Shown here: in pieces, positions 15,467-23,747 of the stretch
Position numbering within the stretch: position 1 is the first letter of the stretch
Layout of the letters: every line of letters starts with the position of its first letter
Source of the DNA: Streptomyces roseifaciens
Lineage (GTDB): Bacteria; Actinomycetota; Actinomycetes; Streptomycetales; Streptomycetaceae
Assembly (NCBI RefSeq): GCF_001445655.1
Contig: NZ_LNBE01000004.1
Coordinates: 62,001-126,000 of the forward strand
DNA length: 64,000 nucleotides
Direction of reading: 5' to 3'
Position numbers and translations under genes: made by a program
Notes under the pieces: generated by a model
The model's database searches: none
Told to the model about the DNA's origin: nothing
What the model saw: only the letters and a program-made list of their open reading frames with translations

Positions 15467-17137
15467 ATGAGTCATTCCGAATCGTCCCTGGGGGACCTGA
15501 TCCCCGCCGCCCGGGAATCCACCCCGGTGGTCGGCCCCGGCCGCAGGCGGCTCTCCGTCCTCGACGCAGCGACGTGCATCGAGGCCCGGCCGGGCACCGA
15601 GGGCGTCGCACGCTGGCTCCGTGCCACCGTCGGCGCCGCCACCGGGCTCCCGCTTCCGGACGGCGAGGAGGTCGAGGGCGGGGACAACTGCATCAGCCTG
15701 CGCATCTCGCCTGAACTGGAATCCGAGCTCGGGCCCGAGGGCTACACCGTTTTCAACAGCGGATACGGGGTGCACATCCAGGGCGGCAGCGCGGCCGGGG
15801 TCTTCTGGGGCGCCCAGACCCTCCGTCAGCTGCTCGGCCCCGAGGCCTTCCGGCGGGCGCCGGTCACGGGGAAGCGCGAGTGGGCCGTGCCGGCGGTCGC
15901 CATCCAGGACTCGCCACGGTTCGCCTGGCGCGGCGTCCTCCTCGACGTCGCCCGCCACTTCCTCCCCAAGGACGGCGTGCTGCGCTACCTCGACCTCCTC
16001 GCCGCGCACAAGCTCAACGTCCTGCACCTGCACCTGACGGACGACCAGGGCTGGCGCATCGAGATCCTGCGCCACCCCCGGCTGACGGAGGTGGGCGCCT
16101 GGCGTCCGCGCACCAAGGCCGGGCACCGGGCCTCGCCGCTGTGGGACGAGCGGCCGCACGGCGGGTACTACACGCAGGACGACATCCGCGAGATCGTGGC
16201 GTACGCGGCCGAGCGGCACATCACCGTCGTCCCCGAGATCGACGTCCCGGGACATTCGCAGGCCGCCATCGCCGCGTACCCCGAGCTGGGCAACGCCGAT
16301 GTCGTCGACACCGCCGCCCTGACGGTGTGGGACACGTGGGGCGTCAGCCCGAACGTCCTCGCCCCCTCCGACGCCACGCTCGCCTTCTACGAGGACGTCC
16401 TCACCGAGGTCCTCGACCTCTTCCCGTCGACGTTCGTGCACATCGGCGGCGACGAGTGCCCCAAGGACCAGTGGAAGGCGTCGCCGGCCGCACAGGCCCG
16501 GATCCGGGAGCTGGGCCTGGCGGACGAGGACGAGCTGCAGAGCTGGTTCGTCCGGCACTTCGACCGCTGGCTGGCCGCGCGCGGCCGGCGCCTCGCCGGC
16601 TGGGACGAGATCCTCGAAGGCGGCCTGGCCGAGGGCGCCACCGTCTCCTCCTGGCGGGGCTACGCGGGGGGCGTCGCCGCCGCGCGGGCCGGACACGACG
16701 TCGTCATGTGCCCCGAGCAGCAGGTGTACCTCGACCACCGGCAGGCGCCCGGTACCGACGAGCCCGTACCCATCGGCTACGTCCGCACCCTGGAGGACGT
16801 CTACCGCTTCGACCCCGTGCCGCCCGGCCTCACCGGCGCCGAGGCCGCCCGCATCCTGGGCGCCCAGGCCAACCTCTGGAGCGAGGTGACGGAGAACCAG
16901 CAGCGCGTCGACTACCAGGCCTTCCCGCGCCTGGCCGCCTTCGCCGAGGCCGTCTGGTCGGACCTGCCCGCGCCCGCCGAGCGCGACCACCGCGCCTTCG
17001 AACGCCGTATGACCGCCCATTACGCCCGGCTCGACGCCCTGGGCGTGGACTACCGGCCGCCCGGCGGCCCCAGGCCCTGGCAGCGCCGCCCGGGCGTCCT
17101 CGGACGCCCGATCGAGGGCGCGCCCCCGATCGTGTGA
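15467..17137 (+). CDS. GH20 beta-N-acetylhexosaminidase, cytoplasmic
   Basis: A 556-residue family-20 glycoside hydrolase that removes terminal N-acetylhexosamine by substrate-assisted catalysis. A non-catalytic GH20b domain occupies about residues 25-160. The TIM barrel follows from about 165 (FAWRGVLLDVARHFLPKD). The catalytic Asp-Glu pair is in HIGGDECPKDQW at residues 329-330, and the acetamido-binding aromatic sites are kept. There is no signal peptide, so it acts on sugars after import. This fits its place at the end of the ABC operon: oligosaccharides are taken up and split into GlcNAc inside the cell. Many Streptomyces GH20 enzymes are secreted, so the intracellular form is notable. 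Confidence 0.9.
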   Translation: MSHSESSLGDLIPAARESTPVVGPGRRRLSVLDAATCIEARPGTEGVARWLRATVGAATGLPLPDGEEVEGGDNCISLRISPELESELGPEGYTVFNSGYGVHIQGGSAAGVFWGAQTLRQLLGPEAFRRAPVTGKREWAVPAVAIQDSPRFAWRGVLLDVARHFLPKDGVLRYLDLLAAHKLNVLHLHLTDDQGWRIEILRHPRLTEVGAWRPRTKAGHRASPLWDERPHGGYYTQDDIREIVAYAAERHITVVPEIDVPGHSQAAIAAYPELGNADVVDTAALTVWDTWGVSPNVLAPSDATLAFYEDVLTEVLDLFPSTFVHIGGDECPKDQWKASPAAQARIRELGLADEDELQSWFVRHFDRWLAARGRRLAGWDEILEGGLAEGATVSSWRGYAGGVAAARAGHDVVMCPEQQVYLDHRQAPGTDEPVPIGYVRTLEDVYRFDPVPPGLTGAEAARILGAQANLWSEVTENQQRVDYQAFPRLAAFAEAVWSDLPAPAERDHRAFERRMTAHYARLDALGVDYRPPGGPRPWQRRPGVLGRPIEGAPPIV

Positions 17138-17434
17138 GCCACGGCCAAGCTGCGCGCCGTTGCGCCGGACGGCTGGCACGGTAGTCCTTCACACACTGCC
17201 GTAAGTCGTAAAAAGGCCCCCTAAAATGGCAATCCGTACACAGCGGGGACACTCCCGGAAATCGGACCATTCGCATTGCCGGGGACGGATCGGCGGTTCG
17301 TGGACCCTCGCGACGGCGGAGTCCGAAGATGTGCCAGAGTTGCCACGTCCGGGCCGTGAGGACGTACCGTACGGCGGGATCGTACGGCGGGATCAGGCCG
17401 GACAGCCGGGACCACCGGGGAAGGGGCAGCTGGG
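17138..17434. other. Intergenic region before the molybdenum hydroxylase operon
   Basis: No gene or clear terminator is visible. It contains a 13-bp direct repeat CGTACGGCGGGAT at 17368-17380 and 17381-17393, shortly before the TTG start of the FAD subunit. A relatively AT-rich stretch at 17205-17235 is the likeliest promoter area. Confidence 0.4.
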
Positions 17435-18331
17435 TTGACCACGCACGCACCGCAGGCAGCGCACACGGTGACGCTGCCGGGCTCGCTCGACGAGGCCGTG
17501 GCGGCGCTGGCCGCCATGCCCGCGGCCGTGCCCGTCGCGGGTGGCACCGATCTGATGGCCGCCGTCAACTCCGGGCTGCTGAGGCCCGCCGGGCTCGTCG
17601 GCCTCGGCCGCATCAGCGAGATCCGCGGCTGGCAGTACCAGGACGGCCACGCCCTGCTCGGCGCCGGCCTCACGCACGCCCGGATGGGCCGCCCCGACTT
17701 CGCGGCGCTCATCCCGGCGCTCGCGGCCGCCGCCCGCGCCGCCGGCCCGCCCCAGATCCGCAACGCCGGCACCCTCGGCGGCAACATCGCCTCCGCCGCG
17801 CCGACCGGTGACGCCCTGCCCGTCCTCGCCGCCCTCGAAGCCACCCTCGTCATCGCGGGCCCCGGCGGCAGCCGCCGCGAGATCCCCGTCGGCCACCTCC
17901 TGACGGGCTACGAGATGCTCGCCCCCGGCGAGCTCATCGGCTACGTCCGCGTGCCCCTGCTGCACGCCCCGCAGACCTTCCTCAAGGCCACCGGACGCAC
18001 CGGCCCGGGCCGCGCCACCGCGTCCGTCGCCGTCGTCCTCGACCCCGCCCGGCGGGGCGTGCGCTGTGCGGTGGGCGCCGTCGCGCCCATGCCGCTGCGC
18101 CCGCTCGACGCCGAGCGCTGGGTCGCCTCCCTCATCGACTGGGACGGCGAGCGCACGCTCGCCCCCGAGGCGTGCGCCGCCTTCGGCGACTACGTCGCCG
18201 CGGCGTGCATCCCGGACCCCGCGCCCGCTCCCGACGGCGGGGAGCCGGGCACCCTGCCGCCCGCCGCGCTGCACCTGCGTCGTACGGTGGCGACTCTGGC
18301 CCGCCGAGCACTGGGGAGGGCACTCGCGTGA
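17435..18331 (+). CDS. Molybdenum hydroxylase FAD-binding subunit (CoxM/XdhB type)
   Basis: A 298-residue medium subunit of a xanthine dehydrogenase-family enzyme, carrying electrons from the [2Fe-2S] centres through FAD. The FAD-binding loops AGGTDLMAAVN at about residues 35-46 and the second loop (NAGTLGGNIASAAPTGD) at about 109-125 are typical. The C-terminal CO-dehydrogenase flavoprotein domain follows. The TTG start at 17435 has GGGGAAGGGGC upstream. Its stop overlaps the next gene as GTGA. The subunit is well conserved, unlike the large subunit two genes later, so the complex probably retains electron-transfer capacity even if its substrate is unclear. Confidence 0.85.
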   Translation: MTTHAPQAAHTVTLPGSLDEAVAALAAMPAAVPVAGGTDLMAAVNSGLLRPAGLVGLGRISEIRGWQYQDGHALLGAGLTHARMGRPDFAALIPALAAAARAAGPPQIRNAGTLGGNIASAAPTGDALPVLAALEATLVIAGPGGSRREIPVGHLLTGYEMLAPGELIGYVRVPLLHAPQTFLKATGRTGPGRATASVAVVLDPARRGVRCAVGAVAPMPLRPLDAERWVASLIDWDGERTLAPEACAAFGDYVAAACIPDPAPAPDGGEPGTLPPAALHLRRTVATLARRALGRALA

Positions 18332-20739
18332 GTGACGAACAGCGACAGGCCCACGCCGCCGGCCCGGTCGGCTGGCAGCCGATCCCGCGCGGCGGGGAGT
18401 ACGACGAGGGCACCACGTTCCTGCAGCTGCCCCCGGAGCTCCTCGCGCATCCGGGCGCAGCCATGAACGGCACCGGCGCCTGGGACCCGCTGGCCGCGGC
18501 CGGCTCGGGCGGCTACACCCCGCCCTCCACCGACTCCTGGCAGCAGGCACCGGCGGCGGCCGGTGCGGGGGTGCAGGGGCAGTGGGGCGCGCCTGGGGCT
18601 TACGGGCAAGGGCATGGACACGGGCAAGGGCATGGGGACGCGGGTGGCCATGAGAGTGGCCATCAGGGCGGCTACGAGCCGGTGTCCGAGACCTCTGAGG
18701 CCCATGGCGGGGTCCACGGTGGTGCGCATGACGGCGCCTACGGTGAGACGTACGGCGAGGGCGTGCACGTCGGTGGCGCCCATGGTGGCGCCCAGGGTGG
18801 TGGCCTTCATGACGGCGGTCTGCACGACGGCGGTCTGCACGACGGCGGTCTGTACGACAGTGGCGTGCACGACGCCGGTGTGCATGACGCCGGGCTTCAC
18901 GACGGTGGGCTTCACGACGCCGGGCTTCATGACGGTGGCGTGCACGGCAGCGGGGCTCACGACGGCGGTCACCATGACGGTGCCCTCCACGACGGTGCCC
19001 TCCACGACGGTGGTGCCGACCCGCACGCCACGGCGGAGTGGCCGGCGCCCGGTGCCGGCTCGACGGGCCAGTGGTCCGTGCCGGCCGCGGGCGACGACCC
19101 CGTCGACGAGTCCGGTGAGTACCTCGTCCGCGGTGCCGCCCCGGAGGCGCCCGCGGCGCCGGTGACGCCGCCGGCTCCCTGGTCGGCGCAGCCCGTCGAC
19201 GACTCCTGGCGCCAGTCGCTGGCCGCGGCCACCCCGGCCGCGGGTACGCCCGTCCCGGGCGCCGACACCGGCCAGTGGTCGGTTCCGGTTCTGCCCGGGG
19301 ACGCGGCGGATGCGGCGGACACGTCCGGCGAGTACGCGCGGGACGGCTTCCCCGGCGCGGCCGCGGAGAGTTCCGCTTCCGCCCTGCCCGGCGAGCCTCC
19401 GGCCGTGGACGCGACGAGCACGTTCACCGTGCCGGCGTACGTCAGCGACGTCACCGGTACGAGCGATAATCCGGGCGGGGTCGCGACGCCGGGGACGGCC
19501 GGGACGGAGCACGAGCCGCCCGCTGCTTCCGCCTTCGTTTCCGCCTCCGCTTCCGCCTTCGCCTCCGAGGAGCCGTCGTCCGCGGCGGAGCCGGAGCCGG
19601 AGCCCGCGGGACAGCCGGAGGGTTCCGTTGCCGAGCACGGGCAGGAGCAGCAGCCTGCGCCGCACTCGCAGCATGCGGTGCACGCCGAGTCGTTCGCCCA
19701 CCCGGGCCCGGCCGAGCAGCACGCCCAGCCGACGCTGCCCGAGCAGTTCGTACCGCCGCAGGGATCGCCGGATGCGGCCGATGCCGTAGCTGCCGAGGCC
19801 GTGGGGGCCGATGCCGTGGCGGAGGAGGCGGCGTCGCCCGCCGCGCCCGCCGACGGCCCCGAGCGCGATCAGGACGCCTCCGGTGCCGACGCCGACCCGG
19901 GCGCCGGCATTCCGGAACACGCCATCCCCGGCCCCGGCATCCCGGCGCACGACACCCTCGGCGCCGGCGATCCCCTCGGTGCCGCCGACCCCCTCGGGTC
20001 CGCAGGCCACCCCGCCGGGTCCGCAGGCCACCCCGTCGAGTCCATCGGTCACCCCGCCGGGTCCACAGACCATCCCGCCGGGTCCACCGGTCACCCCCTC
20101 GACCTCTCCGACCCCCTCGGCGTCCCGCAGAACGAGCACCCCTGCACGTCCTACGTCCTGCGCGTCAACGGCACCGACCGGCCCGTGACCGACGCCTGGA
20201 TCGGCGAGTCCCTGCTCTACGTCCTGCGCGAGCGCCTCGGCCTCGCCGGGGCCAAGGACGGCTGCTCGCAGGGCGAGTGCGGGGCCTGCTCGGTCCAGGT
20301 CGACGGGCGGCTCGTCGCGTCCTGCCTCGTCCCGGCGGCCACCACGGCCGGCGCGGAGGTCCGTACGGTCGAGGGCCTGGCCGTCGACGGCCGGCCGTCC
20401 GACGTGCAGCGGGCGCTCGCCGAGTGCGGCGCCGTGCAGTGCGGCTTCTGCGTGCCCGGCATGGCGATGACCATGCACGACCTCCTCGAGGGCAACCACG
20501 CCCCGACCGAGCGGGAGACCCGTCAGGCCATCTGCGGCAACCTCTGCCGCTGCTCGGGCTACCGGGGCGTGCTCGACGCGGTCCGGCAGGTCGTCGGCGA
20601 GCGCGAGGCGACCGCGGCGCAGGAGCTTCAGGACGCGGAAGCGCAGCAGCACGAGGTGCAGCCGGATGCGGACCAGGCCCGTATCCCGCACCAGGCGGGC
20701 CCGCACGGCGGGGGCAGCGGAAAGGCGACGACGGCATGA
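18328..20739 (+). CDS. [2Fe-2S] subunit fused to a ~600-residue His-rich low-complexity region
   Basis: An 803-residue protein whose C-terminal ~160 residues (from about 605) are the usual small subunit of a molybdenum hydroxylase. The plant-ferredoxin cluster motif CSQGECGAC is present, followed by the four-helix [2Fe-2S] domain with CGFC and CRC motifs. Everything before that is unusual. Residues 159-228 are 14 consecutive pentapeptides of the type G-L/V-H-D-G/A. A Pro/Ala/Glu-rich stretch follows, and several GHPAGS-type repeats lie at about residues 558-592. There is no signal peptide. Small subunits are normally 150-200 residues. The His-rich part could bind metal or mediate assembly; that is inference. 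Translation is coupled on both sides (GTGA, ATGA). Confidence 0.85.
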   Translation: MSDEQRQAHAAGPVGWQPIPRGGEYDEGTTFLQLPPELLAHPGAAMNGTGAWDPLAAAGSGGYTPPSTDSWQQAPAAAGAGVQGQWGAPGAYGQGHGHGQGHGDAGGHESGHQGGYEPVSETSEAHGGVHGGAHDGAYGETYGEGVHVGGAHGGAQGGGLHDGGLHDGGLHDGGLYDSGVHDAGVHDAGLHDGGLHDAGLHDGGVHGSGAHDGGHHDGALHDGALHDGGADPHATAEWPAPGAGSTGQWSVPAAGDDPVDESGEYLVRGAAPEAPAAPVTPPAPWSAQPVDDSWRQSLAAATPAAGTPVPGADTGQWSVPVLPGDAADAADTSGEYARDGFPGAAAESSASALPGEPPAVDATSTFTVPAYVSDVTGTSDNPGGVATPGTAGTEHEPPAASAFVSASASAFASEEPSSAAEPEPEPAGQPEGSVAEHGQEQQPAPHSQHAVHAESFAHPGPAEQHAQPTLPEQFVPPQGSPDAADAVAAEAVGADAVAEEAASPAAPADGPERDQDASGADADPGAGIPEHAIPGPGIPAHDTLGAGDPLGAADPLGSAGHPAGSAGHPVESIGHPAGSTDHPAGSTGHPLDLSDPLGVPQNEHPCTSYVLRVNGTDRPVTDAWIGESLLYVLRERLGLAGAKDGCSQGECGACSVQVDGRLVASCLVPAATTAGAEVRTVEGLAVDGRPSDVQRALAECGAVQCGFCVPGMAMTMHDLLEGNHAPTERETRQAICGNLCRCSGYRGVLDAVRQVVGEREATAAQELQDAEAQQHEVQPDADQARIPHQAGPHGGGSGKATTA
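18802..19011 (+). repeat. Tandem 15-bp repeats coding His-Asp pentapeptides
   Basis: Fourteen in-frame 15-bp units encode pentapeptides such as GLHDG, GVHDA and ALHDG inside the [2Fe-2S] subunit gene. The first three are nearly identical at DNA level (GGTCTGCACGACGGC-like) and later units diverge. This implies expansion by slippage or unequal recombination, so copy number may vary between strains. Confidence 0.9.
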
Positions 20740-23096
20740 CGGGAAGCGGCGGAATGGGCGGAATGACGGGAATGGCGGGCGCGGCCGAAGGTGCCGCCAC
20801 GGCCACCGCCGTCCCTCTGCTCGCCTCGCCCGGCGGCCCAGCCGAACCGCAGCGCGGCATCGGCGCCTCCCTCACCCCGGCCGACGCGGAGGCCAAGACC
20901 CAGGGCATCTACCCGTACGCGGCCGACCTGTGGGCCGAGGGCCTGCTGTGGGCCGCGCTCCTGCGCTCCCCGCACCCGCACGCCCGCATCCTGTCGATCG
21001 ACACCAGCGAGGCCGCCCGGATGCCGGGCGTCCGCGCCGTCGTGACGCACGCGGACGTGCCCGGTGACGCCGCCCACGGCCGCAAGATCGCCGACCGCCC
21101 GGTCTTCGCGTCCGACATCGTGCGCCACCACGGCGAGCCGATCGCGGCCGTCGCCGCCGACCACCCCGACACGGCGCGGCTCGCCGCGGCGGCCATCGCC
21201 GTCGAGTACGAGGTGCTGGAGCCCGTCACCGACCCCGAGCAGGCCTTCTCCGCCGAGCCGCTGCACCCCGACGGCAATCTGATCCGCCACATCCCGCTGC
21301 GCTTCGGCGACCCCGATGCGGTCGGCGAAGTGATCGTCGAGGGCCTCTACCGGATCGGCCGCCAGGACCCCGCGCCCATCGGCGCCGAGGCCGGCCTCGC
21401 CGTGCCGCGTCCCGACGGCGGCGTCGAGATCTACACCGCGTCGACGGACCCGCACGCCGACCGCGACCTGGCCGCCGCATGCTTCGGCCTGGCGCCCGAG
21501 CGCGTGAAGGTCGTCGTCACCGGCGTGCCCGGGGCGATGGGCGACCGCGAGGACCCCGGCATGCAGCTGCCGCTCGGCCTGCTCGCGCTGCGCACCGGCC
21601 ACCCCGTCAAGCTCGTCGCCACCCGCGAGGAGTCCTTCCTCGGCCACCCGCACCGCCACCCCACGCTGCTGCGCTACCGCCACCACGCGGACGCCGACGG
21701 CAAGCTGGTGAAGGTCGAGGCGCAGATCCTGCTGGACGCGGGCGCCTACGCCGACACCTCGTCCGACGCGCTGGCCGCCGCCGTGGCCTTCGCCTGCGGC
21801 CCGTACGTCGTCCCGCACGCCTTCGTCGAGGGCTGGGCCGTCCGCACCAACAACCCGCCGTCCGGCCACATGCGCGGCGAGGGCGCCATGCAGGTGTGCG
21901 CCGCGTACGAGGGCCAGATGGACAAGCTCGCGGCACGCATGGGCCTGGACCCGGCCGAGCTGCGCCTGCGCAACGTCCTGGCGACTGGCGACCTGCTGCC
22001 CACCGGCCAGACGGTCACTTGCCCCGCCCCCGTCGCCGAACTCCTGCGCGCCGTCCGCGACTACCCGCTGCCCGCCCTCCCCTCGGACGACCCCGAGGAG
22101 GAGTGGGTGCTGCCCGGCGGCCCCGACGGCGCGGGCGAGGCCGGCGCGGTGCGGCGCGGCGTCGGCTACGGCCTGGGCATGGTGCACATGCTCGGCGCGG
22201 AGGGCGCCGACGAGGTCTCGACGGCCACGGTCAAGGTGACGGGCCCGGTGGCCACGGTCATCTGCGCGGCGGTCGAAACCGGCCAGGGCTTCGCGACCCT
22301 CGCCCGCCAGATCGTCCAGGAGGTCCTGGGCCTGGACGAGGTCTACGTCGCCCCCGTCGACACCGACCAGCCCCCGTCCGGCCCCGGCGCGCACAGCCGC
22401 CACACGTGGGTGTCGGGCGGCGCGGTCGAGCGGGCGGCGCGGATGGTGCGGACGCAGCTGCTGCAGCCGCTCGCCGCGCAGTTCGGCATGTCGGCGGAGC
22501 TGCTGACCATCGCCGACGGCAAGATCACGTCGTACGACGGGGTGCTGAGCACGACGGTCGCCGAGGCCCTGGAGGGCAAGGAACTCTGGGCCACGGCCCA
22601 GTGCCGCCCCCACCCCACGGAGCCGCTGGACGAATCGGGCCAGGGCGACGCGTTCGTGGGCATGGCCTTCTGCGCGGTGCGCGCGGTCGTGGACGTGGAC
22701 GTCGAACTGGGCTCCGTCCGGGTCGTCGAAATGGCAGTGGCCCAGGACGTGGGCCGAGTCCTCAACCCGAAGCAGGCCCGCGCCCGCATCGAGGCGGGCA
22801 TCACCCAGGGCGTCGGCGCGGCCCTGACGGAAAACCTCCGCACGGCGGGGGGAATGGTCCGCCGCCCGGACTTCACGGGATACGCGTTGCCGACGTCGCT
22901 GGACACCCCGGACGTCCACATCGTGAAGCTGGTCGAGGAGCGCGACGTCGTTGCTCCTTTCGGGGCCAAGGCGATCAGCGCGGTACCGGTGGTGACGTCG
23001 CCGGCGGCGGTGGCGTCGGCGGTGCGCGCGGCGACGGGACGCCCGGTCAACCGGCTGCCGATCCGGCCGCAGGCGGCGGTGGCGACGTCCGGCTGA
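20736..23096 (+). CDS. Molybdopterin-binding large subunit, xanthine dehydrogenase family, atypical active site
   Basis: A 786-residue large subunit with an aldehyde-oxidase a/b hammerhead domain (about residues 50-160, VWAEGLLWAALLRSPHPHARIL-like) and two molybdopterin-binding domains. The overall fold and C-terminal ATGRPVNRLPIRP are recognisable. Several hallmark motifs are altered. The GGxFGxK cofactor loop reads GAMGDRED, and the GVGE motif bearing the catalytic Glu reads GAKAISA near residue 745. MRGEGAMQ replaces the usual RGAGRPE. The N-terminal ~40 residues are Gly/Met/Ala-rich. Whether it is an active purine or aldehyde hydroxylase is therefore uncertain. It starts inside the stop of the [2Fe-2S] gene (ATGA). 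Confidence 0.8.
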   Translation: MTGSGGMGGMTGMAGAAEGAATATAVPLLASPGGPAEPQRGIGASLTPADAEAKTQGIYPYAADLWAEGLLWAALLRSPHPHARILSIDTSEAARMPGVRAVVTHADVPGDAAHGRKIADRPVFASDIVRHHGEPIAAVAADHPDTARLAAAAIAVEYEVLEPVTDPEQAFSAEPLHPDGNLIRHIPLRFGDPDAVGEVIVEGLYRIGRQDPAPIGAEAGLAVPRPDGGVEIYTASTDPHADRDLAAACFGLAPERVKVVVTGVPGAMGDREDPGMQLPLGLLALRTGHPVKLVATREESFLGHPHRHPTLLRYRHHADADGKLVKVEAQILLDAGAYADTSSDALAAAVAFACGPYVVPHAFVEGWAVRTNNPPSGHMRGEGAMQVCAAYEGQMDKLAARMGLDPAELRLRNVLATGDLLPTGQTVTCPAPVAELLRAVRDYPLPALPSDDPEEEWVLPGGPDGAGEAGAVRRGVGYGLGMVHMLGAEGADEVSTATVKVTGPVATVICAAVETGQGFATLARQIVQEVLGLDEVYVAPVDTDQPPSGPGAHSRHTWVSGGAVERAARMVRTQLLQPLAAQFGMSAELLTIADGKITSYDGVLSTTVAEALEGKELWATAQCRPHPTEPLDESGQGDAFVGMAFCAVRAVVDVDVELGSVRVVEMAVAQDVGRVLNPKQARARIEAGITQGVGAALTENLRTAGGMVRRPDFTGYALPTSLDTPDVHIVKLVEERDVVAPFGAKAISAVPVVTSPAAVASAVRAATGRPVNRLPIRPQAAVATSG

Positions 23097-23225
23097 CGCC
23101 CGCCTGACGCCCGGCTGACCGTTCAGCCGAGTCTTTGCGTGTCACTGCCCGGCGATACTGTGTAGCGTGAAGTTACATGTGACGGCGGGCGGTTGGCGGG
23201 TGGGGAAGGCAGTGACGAGGCGCAC

Positions 23226-23723
23226 GTGACTGGGTACGCAACTCCGGGGGGAGCGGGACAGGGCCCGAAGGGCGGCCTGGCCGCCGAACTGGCGACCCTG
23301 AAAAAATTCAAGGGCAGGGTCGACGATCTGCTGAAAACGCTCGACGAGTCCGACGGCGCACCGGGAAAGGTCGCCGACACCGCCCTGACCCAGGCCCACC
23401 TGGGTCAGGGCTTCCACGCGGCAGAGGCCCTCTTCGGTGTCTACCGCGACGTCCACAACGACTTGGTGACGCTGGCCAACCTCCTCAACGACCAGATCCA
23501 AGCGCTGAGTTCCGCTGTCCTGGATGCCCATTCGGGCTACGCCAACACGGACGCGGAGGAGCGGGAGAAGCTCTGGGCGATCCACGAGCGGATGCAGCGC
23601 CAGTACGACCCGAAGCTGGACCCGGACCCGGACACCGGGCCTGCGCAGCCGCACACGTCGCGGACGGGGGGCCGTACGGATCTGCGCGGCAACAGCGAAC
23701 CCAACGGGAAAAGTCACTTCTAA
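23226..23723 (+). CDS. Small helical protein, WXG/T7SS-associated type
   Basis: A 165-residue acidic, helical, soluble protein without a signal peptide. A central helical pair (about residues 25-105) ends in SGYANTDAEE, which resembles the Y-x-x-T/D segment found near the end of helical type VII secretion proteins. A disordered Pro/Gly tail follows. The GTG at 23226 follows GAGG; an upstream TTG at 23193 is less likely. It opens the toxin island, 25 bases before a larger WSG-motif protein, so the two may form a secreted pair. Assignment to type VII secretion is by pattern and context only. Confidence 0.55.
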   Translation: MTGYATPGGAGQGPKGGLAAELATLKKFKGRVDDLLKTLDESDGAPGKVADTALTQAHLGQGFHAAEALFGVYRDVHNDLVTLANLLNDQIQALSSAVLDAHSGYANTDAEEREKLWAIHERMQRQYDPKLDPDPDTGPAQPHTSRTGGRTDLRGNSEPNGKSHF

Positions 23724-23747
23724 AGGCGGGAAGGAAGCACAGCACTC

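Noticed and set aside
18802..19011. Tandem repeats resembling a CRISPR-like array
   Set aside because: Units are contiguous 15-mers in frame with no spacers and encode protein repeats.
18190..20706. Minus-strand open frame of 838 codons opposite the [2Fe-2S] subunit
   Set aside because: It mirrors the repeat region and has no recognisable domain; the plus-strand frame carries cysteine motifs and coupled neighbours.
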